A DNA stretch of 64,000 nucleotides from JABDMH01 sp965223025 (GTDB lineage Bacteria > Bacteroidota > Bacteroidia > Chitinophagales > Saprospiraceae), in NCBI GenBank assembly GCA_965223025.1, contig CBDCVP010000023.1, positions 2,852,001 to 2,916,000 of the forward strand, in the 5' to 3' direction. Position 1 is the first letter of the stretch; the number at the start of each line of letters is the position of its first letter. The notes under the pieces are model-generated. The model did not search any database. It saw only the letters and a list, made by a program, of their open reading frames with translations, and was not told where the DNA came from. The translations under genes were made by a program, and so were the position numbers. Of the stretch, positions 8,806-19,500 are shown one piece after another.

Positions 8806-10773
8806 ATGCCAGGACCTGCACTACATCATCTAATTGCAGAAAGACTAAAATCTTTAATAAGTCAGAATCAAGGGCTGGGAGCAAGCTTCTCAGCCTCTGA
8901 ATATGCTCAACTCCAAGCAATGCTGGCAGATCCCCAAAAACTACCCTACTTGTTCTTAGGATGCCAAGGGCCGGATTTCTTATTTTTCAATCTAAAGGAT
9001 CTTGACCCTACCTTAGGCAAGTTTGTCAACTTTTACTTAGAAGTCTCCGATTTCTTCGAAAAGTTTAAAAGGGACCTGCTAAAAGTTGTACCCCAACCTG
9101 TCTTGGATGCCCTGGCGGCGTTTGATGAGGCAGCCAATGAGGTAATCACTGACTCTGCCCTACTTAGTGAATTGAAACAAACATTTGAAGACATCAATAG
9201 ACTCCTGGATTCACTTCTTCCGACCCTAATAGAGATGGTTAAGAAGTATCTTACTGAATTCAACCTCTTCGAACTCATTAGTCATCCTTATCGAGACGGC
9301 GTCAAAGAGGGAGAATGGTGGTGGTTCGATGTCTTGCACTACCGAAAAACTGGGAAATTCGTCAAGGCCTTACTAGACAATACGGCTCCTGGCTCACCGG
9401 AGCACCTATACGCACTTGGTTATCTCACTCATTTCACCGGTGACACAGTGGGTCATCCTTATGTCAATATCATGTCTGGGGGTCCATACCGGGCACACGC
9501 ACAACGACATAAAACTGCTGAAAACTATCAGGATGTCTTTAACTTCTTAGGTGAGACTGGCCAGGATTTTAATCGGAGCAAATTTCATGCATTCTACAAT
9601 TTTAACTTTAATGGGGCAATTAACGATTCGGAACCTGACACGTTCACGAACCTTCCTGGAGATCTCGCAATATTGATTGCCAATACGATAACTCAGGTAT
9701 ATAGATCAAATGAGGCAAGTGGAGAAAAATATGGTAGGAGCATTTCTCCAGACGAGGTAAATGATGCATATAAGCTTTACTATAAATGGTTTAAAAATTC
9801 CACAGATAGTGGTACACTGCCCTATCCTGTCCCCTACTCGCTTTCAGCTGAACTGAGGGAAGTCTGGGAAAAGGCAATGAATAACCTTGGTGCCGCAGGT
9901 GACTTCTTAGAAAACGCCACCAATGAAGCGGGAAACTGGGGCTTCCTCAGTATCTTCATCATCCTAGCTGCATTGATAATCTCGGCAATAATGGCTGCAA
10001 CCGCTCTAGCCGATGCCATTGCAGGATCTATTGCAACATTAGGCACCTCTACTATACGATACGCTGCATGTCTGATCTATGAGCAAGTGTACAATGCCTT
10101 TCAAAATTTTAGGCTTGGTACGTCACTTAATGGCCTCGCTTTTCCGATGATTGAGCACTTGACTGAACCTCGTCTTAGACAGTTTCAATCTCCCAATATT
10201 CCAGACCCAACAGGAGCTATAGCAAGTCACTACATGTCAACACACCCTCGCTTTAAGTTTGTGACTGATCCTATTGCAAATCCACTGGCCACCTTGTTCC
10301 ACCAAGAAAGGCATCTAATCTACCCATTTACAGGCTGCGAGCAAAAGTCAGTAATGGGCGCACCTCAAGATTATTATACTGCCTTGTCCACACATTACGC
10401 TTATGGGACGATCCCAATAAGTGACAGCTTTATAGATGAATTAGTTAATCTTTCAAACGACATAAATCCGGCAAATAATGACGATGGAGAGCTGCATGGG
10501 GCAATCCTAGATAATCGAGAGAATCGTTTAGGAAGTGGGATAGATCTGGCAGAAAACATATATGATCGGTGGAGGATCAACCGACCGATACCAGATTTCA
10601 ACCTAGATGGAGATCGTGGATATGGATACCTATGCTGGAGTCAAATGGAAGAGTTACCTCCTCCCGATGTTGAAGAATCTGACTCGCCTCAAAAGCTGAG
10701 AGCTGAAGACGACCCGTCTTCGAACCTACCTTGCGAGAATCAGGATGAAGTGAAATTAAGATTTATACAATAG
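8806..10773 (+). CDS. Zinc-dependent phospholipase C-like protein
   Basis: A 655-residue protein starting with the typical Zn-dependent PLC pattern: PGPALHHLIAERL followed by FLGCQGPDFLFF. The metal-site segment LGYLTHFTGDTVGHPYVN and YRAHAQRHKTAENY supply the further His/Asp ligands. Two insertions depart from the plain family: a helical segment at about residues 80-150, and a hydrophobic stretch at about residues 385-415 (FIILAALIISAIMAATALA) that could span a membrane. No N-terminal signal peptide is visible. The predicted reaction is hydrolysis of phospholipid head groups, which with the PLD-like and amidase neighbours suggests a set of envelope-attacking proteins; that grouping is an inference. 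Confidence 0.75.
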   Translation: MPGPALHHLIAERLKSLISQNQGLGASFSASEYAQLQAMLADPQKLPYLFLGCQGPDFLFFNLKDLDPTLGKFVNFYLEVSDFFEKFKRDLLKVVPQPVLDALAAFDEAANEVITDSALLSELKQTFEDINRLLDSLLPTLIEMVKKYLTEFNLFELISHPYRDGVKEGEWWWFDVLHYRKTGKFVKALLDNTAPGSPEHLYALGYLTHFTGDTVGHPYVNIMSGGPYRAHAQRHKTAENYQDVFNFLGETGQDFNRSKFHAFYNFNFNGAINDSEPDTFTNLPGDLAILIANTITQVYRSNEASGEKYGRSISPDEVNDAYKLYYKWFKNSTDSGTLPYPVPYSLSAELREVWEKAMNNLGAAGDFLENATNEAGNWGFLSIFIILAALIISAIMAATALADAIAGSIATLGTSTIRYAACLIYEQVYNAFQNFRLGTSLNGLAFPMIEHLTEPRLRQFQSPNIPDPTGAIASHYMSTHPRFKFVTDPIANPLATLFHQERHLIYPFTGCEQKSVMGAPQDYYTALSTHYAYGTIPISDSFIDELVNLSNDINPANNDDGELHGAILDNRENRLGSGIDLAENIYDRWRINRPIPDFNLDGDRGYGYLCWSQMEELPPPDVEESDSPQKLRAEDDPSSNLPCENQDEVKLRFIQ

Positions 10774-10806
10774 TAGAATTCAAATTATCAAACGAAAACT
10801 GACACC

Positions 10807-11949
10807 ATGTCATCAATAAATATCGAGAACGCAAATAATTTCATTGCTCACCTATCCTCAACACTAAAAGAGTACAAAGTATTCACGGCGAACGAGGTAG
10901 TGCCGCAATTCAAAAAACGGCAAGAAGACAGGGAGCCACCTGATCATTTTGTTGACAGCTCATTTCTTCATATAAGATCTTATGTCGATGATATTGGGCA
11001 GCGACCATTTACGAACGTTCCATTTTGGAATTCTCCTGATATTCTATTGACACCTATAGATGGCCTTGAAGCCTATACAAGAGAACTGGACGCTGGCACA
11101 ACATATCGAATAAGCTGCAAGATTTGGAACCGGGGTGATCTAGTCGTCCCTTCCGCAAAGGTTGAGTTCTTTATTTGTGATCCAACACTTGGCTTCGACA
11201 CTAGATTTGCCTCTAAAATTGGTGTAGTAGCTGGTTGGGTAAATCCATATGGTAATACTGAGGTGACCATGCAGTATCCTGTACCAAGCAATCTCAGTGG
11301 TCACAAATGCCTCTTTGCAAGAACCTTTTCGTTTTCTCCCGTTGATCTACCGATTGCCGATTTTCAATTGGATCCCAGACTAGATAGACATGTAGCACAA
11401 TTAAACCTAAATATATTAGCACAAGAAAGTAGCTTCTCTTTCAACCTCGTACATCTTCCGAATACCATCGAGATGATCACTGTGCTACCGATTTCCATGG
11501 ATGAGATTATTGCAACCAGACATCCAATGTTATCAACACATAAACTTTCAACACGTCAGACCGACAATCTAATCAATAAGATTAGGATACAACTTCTAAA
11601 GAATGACATTGATACCCAAATAGAAAAACAGGTCGAAGGGGCGGGAGCCAACATTGTTTTTCATAGCAGTAAGGACGATTCTATTTCGATAATGGATCAA
11701 AGAGAACTTACACGAGATTTGGAAAGTGCCCTGCATTCAATCGCAGAAGGTGAATATGCCCATGATGAAATCAAAGGCGTATTTGGAGCCTTCAGGAAAA
11801 TGAACAAAGAAATGACTCAAAGTCAATTTGAAATGGATGTTCCTTCAATTAATTTGAGAGATGATGAATTCATGGCTTTAAGAATCGTAGCATCTAGCAG
11901 AATTAGCGGTAAAGTAAAAGGTGGAATTACACTATTCATTACTGGTTAA
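10807..11949 (+). CDS. CARDB-like beta-sandwich protein, unknown function
   Basis: A 380-residue protein. The segment from about residue 50 to 190 (FLHIRSYVDDIGQRPF, FWNSPDILL, YRISCKIWNRGD, AKVEFFICDP) has the pattern of CARDB/immunoglobulin-like domains, in which a strand ending in N-R-G is followed by a V.F...DP strand. The C-terminal 150 residues are helical and polar and are not recognised. There is no signal peptide. It follows the phospholipase C-like gene by 33 bases and probably shares its transcript. An adhesin or structural function is possible, but there is no direct evidence. Confidence 0.55.
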   Translation: MSSINIENANNFIAHLSSTLKEYKVFTANEVVPQFKKRQEDREPPDHFVDSSFLHIRSYVDDIGQRPFTNVPFWNSPDILLTPIDGLEAYTRELDAGTTYRISCKIWNRGDLVVPSAKVEFFICDPTLGFDTRFASKIGVVAGWVNPYGNTEVTMQYPVPSNLSGHKCLFARTFSFSPVDLPIADFQLDPRLDRHVAQLNLNILAQESSFSFNLVHLPNTIEMITVLPISMDEIIATRHPMLSTHKLSTRQTDNLINKIRIQLLKNDIDTQIEKQVEGAGANIVFHSSKDDSISIMDQRELTRDLESALHSIAEGEYAHDEIKGVFGAFRKMNKEMTQSQFEMDVPSINLRDDEFMALRIVASSRISGKVKGGITLFITG

Positions 11950-12057
11950 CACTAACAACATTGTCCAGCAAGCAAGTCCATCCGGACCATATAATCATTT
12001 ATCATAAATCGCAGTCCGAAATTTTCTAGGTATCACACTTTATTTACATAAATAAAA

Positions 12058-12879
12058 ATGAAAGCATTTCTATCAGTTTTTATTACCTCACTCCTCTTTG
12101 GTTGTCAGTGTAATAACGAAACGACCAGGAGTGATCATCCATCTACTGATCTCAATGGGGATCCAGAGCTAAGCATAGAAAGTTCCACCACACGGGCCGA
12201 AAGTAGCATTGATTCATCGGACCTTGTAAAAGTTCTTCGACTTCTTGATAAAACTTTATTTAAAAGCCGGTACATGGAGCAAAATTGTCAGGACTTTACT
12301 TACCCGGACTGGGAGGGATTTCCAACAAAAAAATGTACGTATTCCGTTAAGGATTCAAATGGCACCATCAAGACCGCCGAGGTAGTTATGCTAAATCCTT
12401 CGGAGGAAAAATTAGCCCGTTGGATCATTACCACTTGCAAGATGGTCAAGGGTCAGGTTAAAGATCAAGATGTCAAAAAATTGGTAGACAAAGTAATCCA
12501 TCAATCTGGAGGCCAATTTCCAGTGGCTGGGATCGTGTATGAGGATATTGGCCCAAACAATATACCCGATGGAGAGAAGAAAGTTTATTGTTTCCGAAAT
12601 GGAGTAACCGTGAGCGTAAATGACATCTCCAATGGAAGTGCCAATCAACCCAATAAAGCTCAGATTGATAGCAGTCTATATGGTGAAGTTATTAAGGTCC
12701 ATAAATATGGGAGGATTATCAGTACAACCAGAGAGCAATATCTAAATAATGGAGGATCAGAAGAAGTGACCGGAACCTACGACAACAACTGGATGAATGT
12801 GGTAAGAGATCTTTACAAAAAAGCTTGGCATAGCGACACCAATGAGCTAATGGTGGCCTGGGCTAGAGATCGGTTGTGA
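12058..12879 (+). CDS. Putative lipoprotein, unknown function
   Basis: A 273-residue protein with a lipoprotein signal: MKAFLSVFITSLLFGC, with Cys16 as the predicted lipidated residue, followed by a disordered Ser/Thr/Asp-rich linker. The mature part contains two further cysteines (NCQDF and KKCTYS) and another in FRNGV-type strands, but no domain was recognised. The ISL3 element's target duplication begins two bases after the TGA stop, so the coding region itself appears intact while its native terminator may have been displaced. Confidence 0.6.
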   Translation: MKAFLSVFITSLLFGCQCNNETTRSDHPSTDLNGDPELSIESSTTRAESSIDSSDLVKVLRLLDKTLFKSRYMEQNCQDFTYPDWEGFPTKKCTYSVKDSNGTIKTAEVVMLNPSEEKLARWIITTCKMVKGQVKDQDVKKLVDKVIHQSGGQFPVAGIVYEDIGPNNIPDGEKKVYCFRNGVTVSVNDISNGSANQPNKAQIDSSLYGEVIKVHKYGRIISTTREQYLNNGGSEEVTGTYDNNWMNVVRDLYKKAWHSDTNELMVAWARDRL

Positions 12880-12888
12880 GGACTTTTT

Positions 12889-14154
12889 GGCTCTTAGCCA
12901 TTTACAGTGGGTTTCAGGTGAAGACCACCTAAATGGAAGTAGATCATAATTCGGAAATTATCAAGGTTTCTAAATCCCTTAGCAACCCTTTTTATTTCCT
13001 GTATTTTTAGATTTATTCGCTCTGCAATGGCATTGGTTTTTAGTTTGTAGAAATACATTTTTACTCCATACCAATGTCTGTGCAGCATTTCTACAAAAGC
13101 GCGGATGGGTGCTAAACCACTATTCCAGGCTTCGTTTATCCAGTTGTTTAAAGGAGTCACCTTACGTTTCACACAGGCATCATCCAGGACTAATTTCAGC
13201 ATTTCTTTGAGCCTGTAGGCTTCTCCAATATTGGGGCAGGTATTTGATAGATCTTCCAATCGTTCTAACTGCTTTGCAGAAAGCTTGGACTTATTTTTTA
13301 GCCACAAATAGCGACTTCCTTTTAATTCGGAATAGGAGCGTCTATCCGCTTTTCTTATTTTATCTACTGCTTCATTCATCTGTTTGATAATATGGAACCG
13401 ATCAAATACGATATCTGCATTCTGCAGGTACTGTGCTGCAGCACTGATGTAGGAGCGTGACATATCCATGGTTACGGTGCGCACATATTCCGGAGGTGCT
13501 CCTCTAACCTCCATGTCCGTTAAGGCCTGGGCACAGGCTTGCTTGTCTTTACCCTCGCTTACTCCCACCACTTTCTTTGCATCATGGTCTGCTAGGATGG
13601 TGAAGTAGTTGTGTCCTTTTCTTGTACTGGTTTCATCAACAGAGAGGTTCTTGATTGGAGCTATCGATTGTGTTGCCAATGCATTGGTAACATAAGTGCG
13701 TAGTATTCTAAATACCCGCCTGGCACCGATCTGCATTTGACGCCCAGCAGCACTTGCACTCATCCCTTCTCGTACCAAGTCCATCACTTGCAGATCAAAT
13801 AGAAGTGTAAAGGAACTCCCTGGCTTGGCCCATGGTACTTGCACCAACTTAACTTCTCCTCCTGGTAGTTTTACCCTCGGTACACGCGCATGCAAATAAC
13901 ATTCATGTTGAAAAAAGTTTAGATGACGCCATGTCCTTTCATGATGGTCATACACACTATAGGATTCTCCCTCATACTCAAATTTAACTGCTCTCCTATG
14001 TGATATGTTCACGTGCAATATGAAGTCTTGGTCCCCTTTTTCCATGTATACGTCCTCGACATACCATGGCTCTGGAAGGTCTAATCCCAGTCGACATAGT
14101 TCTTTTGAATCCATACCACAAAGTACCAAACCCACTATATTTGACCAAGAACCG
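12889..14154 (-). mobile_element. ISL3-family insertion sequence
   Basis: A 1,266-bp element. The left end reads GGCTCTTAGCCATTTACAG then TGGGTTT. The reverse complement of the right end reads GGTTCTTGGTCAAATATAG then TGGGTTT, an imperfect inverted repeat of about 26 bp. The octamer GACTTTTT flanks it on both sides (12881-12888 and about 14155-14162), a perfect 8-bp target duplication as expected for ISL3. The transposase is on the minus strand and looks full length, so the element may be active. Confidence 0.88.
12894..14114 (-). CDS. ISL3-family transposase
   Basis: The reading frame extends upstream to about 14189, but that would start outside the IS right end (14154), so the ATG near 14114 (MDSKELCRLGL) is taken as the start, giving 406 residues. 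Diagnostic segments are a helix-turn-helix region (SASAAGRQMQIGARRVFRIL), the DDE aspartates in LSVDETSTRKGHNYFTI and DIVFDRFHIIKQMN, and the C-terminal TNAIAERINLKIQEIKRVA with the glutamate, all typical of ISL3. The stop codon lies only five bases inside the left end, as is common in compact ISs. Confidence 0.9.
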   Translation of the reverse strand: MDSKELCRLGLDLPEPWYVEDVYMEKGDQDFILHVNISHRRAVKFEYEGESYSVYDHHERTWRHLNFFQHECYLHARVPRVKLPGGEVKLVQVPWAKPGSSFTLLFDLQVMDLVREGMSASAAGRQMQIGARRVFRILRTYVTNALATQSIAPIKNLSVDETSTRKGHNYFTILADHDAKKVVGVSEGKDKQACAQALTDMEVRGAPPEYVRTVTMDMSRSYISAAAQYLQNADIVFDRFHIIKQMNEAVDKIRKADRRSYSELKGSRYLWLKNKSKLSAKQLERLEDLSNTCPNIGEAYRLKEMLKLVLDDACVKRKVTPLNNWINEAWNSGLAPIRAFVEMLHRHWYGVKMYFYKLKTNAIAERINLKIQEIKRVAKGFRNLDNFRIMIYFHLGGLHLKPTVNG

Positions 14155-14251
14155 ACTTTTTTGCAGTTTTCACTCAGGCTGGGTAGCATGTTTAATTATC
14201 AATACATTCATAGGGAGCATATCAATTCCCTACTATAGTGACAAAATTCAA

Positions 14252-14905
14252 ATGAAATATCTCAAACTACTCAACAAATGGTTTATCATTGGCTCAATAG
14301 CTCTTCTATTTTTAGCAATCGTTCAATTTTACATTTTTGGGAAAGCCGATGACGTAGAGTTTTATAAAGCCTTTGTGGGTCTAGTGAAAATAATAATTGT
14401 TGGATTTTTAATTGGCATTTTAGGCATATCAATACCACAATTATTACCGAATAAGAAGTATGATTTTGAAATCAGAAAGGAAGCCAGGGAAAAATATAGT
14501 GAAGCAAAGACTGAAATTGACAACTTACCCAATACATTGCAATTTATCGAGTCACCCAAGATTGCACAAGAAATCGTCAAGAAAATCCATACACAAAAAC
14601 ATCTTGCAGAATGTTACGCCGAATTTCTTCCTGAAAGAAATCCAAATGGAAAGGATAGTGCAGAAAAAATTTGGCATAAAGGATATTTGCCTTACAAAAG
14701 AATCGATGCATGCAGAAATACCATTCAAGATAATATTGGTCAATGGGAGCAGTTCCCGTCGACAGAGAGATATGTCAAATTGAATAAAAGAATAAAAGAG
14801 GAACTGGAAGGGAAAGTAGATAAACCTTTACAAACGAGCCCATCGCCTCAAGACGCTAAATCCACTCATGGCAAACAAATCCGGCATAGCAGAACAAATC
14901 ATTAG
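14252..14905 (+). CDS. Two-TM membrane protein upstream of the Tc toxin
   Basis: The long form of this frame begins inside the ISL3 element on its antisense strand, so the ATG at 14252 (MKYLKLLNKWF) is chosen, giving 217 residues. Two hydrophobic helices follow each other closely (residues about 11-30 and 42-65), then a long charged, probably helical cytoplasmic domain. The 3' end overlaps the TcB-TcC start by 38 bases, so the two are likely translationally linked. No family was recognised. The helix pair plus soluble tail does not look like a classical holin, although a role in toxin release cannot be excluded. Confidence 0.55.
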   Translation: MKYLKLLNKWFIIGSIALLFLAIVQFYIFGKADDVEFYKAFVGLVKIIIVGFLIGILGISIPQLLPNKKYDFEIRKEAREKYSEAKTEIDNLPNTLQFIESPKIAQEIVKKIHTQKHLAECYAEFLPERNPNGKDSAEKIWHKGYLPYKRIDACRNTIQDNIGQWEQFPSTERYVKLNKRIKEELEGKVDKPLQTSPSPQDAKSTHGKQIRHSRTNH

Positions 14906-16574
14906 CCTACCCAAGGGAGGGGGTGAATTGAAAGGGCTCGGTGAGACCTTCAGTCCCGACCTGCATACCGGTACGGGTAATTTTAGTGTGCCCATCGCTA
15001 TGCCACCCGGAAGGAATGGACTACAGCCCGAGGTCAACTTAGTATACAGTACGGGTAATGGAAATACCTGCTTTGGTATGGGCTGGCAGTTGAGCATTCC
15101 GGGCGTGAGTCGGAAGGCGTCCAAGGGAATTCCCAGGTATTTGGATGAGATGCCTCAGGGTAATGCATTTAAACCCAGCCAAACACAGGATACTTTTCTG
15201 CTCTCCGGAGCCGAGGACTTAGTTCCCGTAGATGTCGTGGATGGCAACATCAGGTACCGGCCCCGAACCGAAGGATTATTTGCACTCATCGATCACGTCA
15301 GAAGCCAAGAAGATAATTATTGGCGAGTCAAAACCAAGGATGGATTAGTCAGCTATTATGGTATGCCCACAGAAGCGGGACTGTCAGTGGCTACAGAATC
15401 GGATAAAGCAGTGGCGGTAAATTTCAATCCGGAAAATCCGGAGATGATATTTTCCTGGAAATTAGCGCGTACAGAAGATCCACTGGGAAACCATATTATT
15501 TATGAATATGAGAGAGACCTACAAAATAATTCTGACGATTCTCATGTATACAACCAATTATTCTTAAAACGCATAAAATACATCGACTATCAAGATGCGA
15601 CGAATGCTACCCAGTATCTCGCACAGGTAGAATTTATTTATGAGGACCGGCCCGACCCCTTTTCGGTGTATACATCGGGATATGAAATACGCACGATTCG
15701 CCGTTGTCGTTTTATTCGTATTTATTCACATCCTCAAGATGTCGAGCCCATACTATCCAAATCCTATGAGCTGCGTTATGAAGAAACACCTTTCAGCAGA
15801 ACTTCTCTCCTTTCTCAAGTCATTGTCACCGGACATGATGGCAATGCCACCGAACGGATGCCGCCCCTGGAATTTGGCTATACGGCATTCACACCAGAGA
15901 ATGCACCATTTGAACCTGTGGAAGGAAGGGACTTCGTAACCAATTCTCTGGATGATGCCAACACAGAATTGGTTGACCTTTTTGGCAATGGTTTGCCAGA
16001 TATTATCCAGATGAATGGCGTGGTGCGCTATTGGAAGAATAGGGGCCAAGGACAATTCGATCTGCCGCGGACCATGAATGAGGCCCCAACTATTTCTCTG
16101 GCTGATCCTGATGTCCAACTTATAGATGCCAACGGGGAGGGTACGACCGATTTATTGGTGAATAGAAATGGATTATCAGGCTACTTCCCACTAGATAGAA
16201 AGGGCGGTTGGAACCATAAATCATTTCGCAAATTAGAAGTCGCACCCAGTGTCTTATTTCAGGATCCGGAATCAAGATTGGTGGATCTGACCGGTGATGG
16301 GGTTTCTGATTTATTGCGAAGTGGAAATCGTTTGGAATGCTTTATCAATGATCCCGACGAAGGCTGGACCGAAATCATCACCCGAGAAAGACAAGGTCTC
16401 CAGCAATTTCCCAATATCAATTTATCCGATCCACGGGTTCGCCTAGCAGATATGACCGGGGATGGGCTGCAGGACATTGTTATCATCCATGATCGCAATG
16501 TGGAATATTGGCCCAACAAGGGATATGGACAATGGGGTAAGCGCATCCAAATGAGAAATGCTCCAGTCCTACCG

Positions 16575-16577
16575 TAG
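16575..16577 (+). other. In-frame amber codon inside the TcB region
   Basis: The TAG is flanked on both sides by sequence coding for the same conserved FG-GAP/SpvB region in the same frame. A nonsense mutation is the simplest reading; read-through or a base-call error are alternatives. No Shine-Dalgarno-like sequence precedes the GTG at 16602 strongly enough to propose an independent start. Confidence 0.85.
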
Positions 16578-19500
16578 GGCTACGACCCCCAAAGAATTAT
16601 TGTGGGTGATATTGCTGGCGATGGACCCCATGATATTATCTATGTAGATCACTGTGAGATAAAAATCTGGATCAATCAAAATGGAAATGCCTTTGCCGAT
16701 GCGCTGATTATCGATGGCACCCCACCAATGACCAATGCCGATGGGGTGCGCATGGTGGACCTACACGGCACCGGCATCAATGGTCTGCTCTGGTCGGGAG
16801 ACTTGCGGGTAGACGGAAGACCGTATTATTTCTATTTGGATCTCTGCAGTGGGACTAAGCCTCATATTCTTTCTGAGATGAATAATAACATGGGAGCGAT
16901 TACCAAAGTCACCTATAAGCCCTCCACCCTTTATTATCTGGAAGATGAAAAGTCACGAGACACTCGCTGGAAGACCAGGTTGCCCTTTCCAGTGCAATGT
17001 GTCGCCTGTGTAGAGGTGTGGGACACCATCAATAAAAATAAATTGGTCACGGAATACAAGTATCGCCATGGATATTACGATGGCGCCGAAAGAGAATTCC
17101 GTGGCTTTGGCCGGGTAGAACAAATCGATACGCAAACTTTTGAAGTTTATCAGGAAAACCCGGACACATTGCAAGGGTATCAGATCGAACCTCAGCATTA
17201 CACCCCTCCTACCAAAACCATTACCTGGTTTCATCAGGGGCCGGTCGGACCCGGCGAAGGCGATTGGGTTGTACCGGACTATAGTGACGAATATTGGCAA
17301 GGAGATCAAAACCACCTGGATCCATTCTCTGAGCTTGATACCTTCCTTGACGATTATGCTGATCGTAGACAAAGACGAGACGCTCACCGGGTTTTAAGGG
17401 GCTCCGTACTAAGAACTGAACTGTACGCGCTGGATCAGGAGTTGGCAGGAGATCAGGCCAGCCGACCTTATACCGTTAGTGAATCTGTCTATAAGGTCAG
17501 AGAAGTACCGGTCACGAATGATCATATAGATGTCCCCCTAAAAGGTATCTCGGGAGCTATCTTTTTCCCTATGCCAAGTGCCCAGCGAACTACACAATGG
17601 GAGCGTGGGAATGATCCCATGAGCCAATTTAGCCTTTCAGATGACTATGACGAATATGGCCAGGCCAGAAAACAATATTCCATTGCTTGTCCTCGAGGCT
17701 GGCGAAATATGAATGATGTGTTTTCTGGAGATACAGAGGAGGCATTCCTCAGCACACTATCCTTCACCGATTTTGTAGACATACATGATGAAAGTGTTTA
17801 TATAAAAGATCGGAGCTGGCGAAACTCTGGGTATGAAATTGTACATACCGACAGTCAGAGTCTCCTGGATATTATCGAGGCTGCAAAAAATAACAATCAA
17901 TTAAATATTATTTCTCAATCCATCACCAAATATGATGGAGCAGCCTTTGAGGGTGCCGAGTATGGAGTCATCGAATCATATGGCTTACCGGTCAGAAGCG
18001 AACAATTAATCATAACCGATGAGATACTCGAGGAAGCTTATCGTGATGAAAATCGCAATCCAGATATTCCGGAATATTTCAAAGAAAGTTTCTCCTGGCC
18101 ATCTTATTATCCCCAATCTTTTCGAGATCAATTGGCGGAGAAAGCCGGCTACTTTGTCCCGGACGGCAATCTTCACCATCCAGGGTATTGGTCCATAACT
18201 TCTCAAACTAGATTTGATTTTCACGACAATCCAAATACCGGCAAAGGACTGCCGCTTACGCAACGTGATGCACTGGACAGGGACAGTCATATCGAGTATG
18301 ATAACTATCAGTTCCTTCCCATAAAAGTGGCCGATGCGATCGGATTGGAAAGCCGTGCCGAGTATGACTACCGATTGTATCAACCCAATCATTCTGTGGA
18401 TCCCAATGACAACGTCACCAAATATCGATTTACCCCGCTGGGATTTCCCCGGGCTGTTTTCGTCTTAGGTAAAGAAAATGTAGCTGAAGGAGATGGATGG
18501 GATCTGAATGACCTGGATAGTCCCTCATTACAGTATGCATACGATTGGCTGGCACATGTCAATCAGCCCGGCCAACCCATTTCGGTCAAAACCATTGCTC
18601 GGGAATATCATAAAACGGATACAGATGTGCCTTCTGAAAAAAAAGATGACACCATTTGTACGATAGAATATTCTGATGGCTTTGGTAGAATGGTGCAAAC
18701 ACGAACCCAGGCTGAAGATCATATGTTGCAAATTGATTCAGACTTTGGGAATGGAACCATCAGCCCAGACGCTAGTGTATTGGGAAACAACACCACCCCC
18801 AGCTTTGTCAAAAGACAAGATATCGATCCCCTCAATGTGGTCGTATCCGGCTGGCAGGTGTACAACAACAAGGGAAAAGTAGTGGTTAAATATGAGCCCT
18901 TTTTTGACCGTGGCTTCGAATTTGCTGAAGTAGCCGATCATCAAATAGGACAAGCAGTAGAACAATTCTATGATCCGGTGGGAAGGGTAATTCGCACCCT
19001 GAATCCGGACTTATCGGAGCAGCGGGTGATCTATGGAGATATTCCCGATATTAATGATCCGGATGATTTTGCTCCAACTCCCTGGATCGCCTTTACCTAT
19101 GATGAGAATGACAATGCCGGCCGAACCCACCCCACAACCATGTCAGCCGTGGAACATCATTGGAATACACCCTCACACATTGAGGTTGATGGATTGGGTC
19201 GAACCATTCGATCCGTGCAACGAAATAAAAATCCCGATCAAAATGGGAACAATTGGGGACCCATCGATGAATACATCACCGCAAGTGCGTACGATATCAG
19301 AGGGAATCTGCTCACGGTGACCGACCCACAGGGAAGGATTGCCTTCCGCTATACCTATGATCTGACTTTTGATGAAGAAGAGGGTTCTCAGATTTGGAGA
19401 AATGAAAGCATCGATGCCGGACTTAGGCGCATCGTTTTTGATGTGTTGGGATTGGAAATCGAGCGCCGTGACAGTAAAGGCAGTATTACCCTGCAAGCCT

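Noticed and set aside
14066..14251. Upstream extension of the 2-TM protein gene
   Set aside because: It starts inside the ISL3 element on the antisense strand; the natural start is the ATG at 14252.
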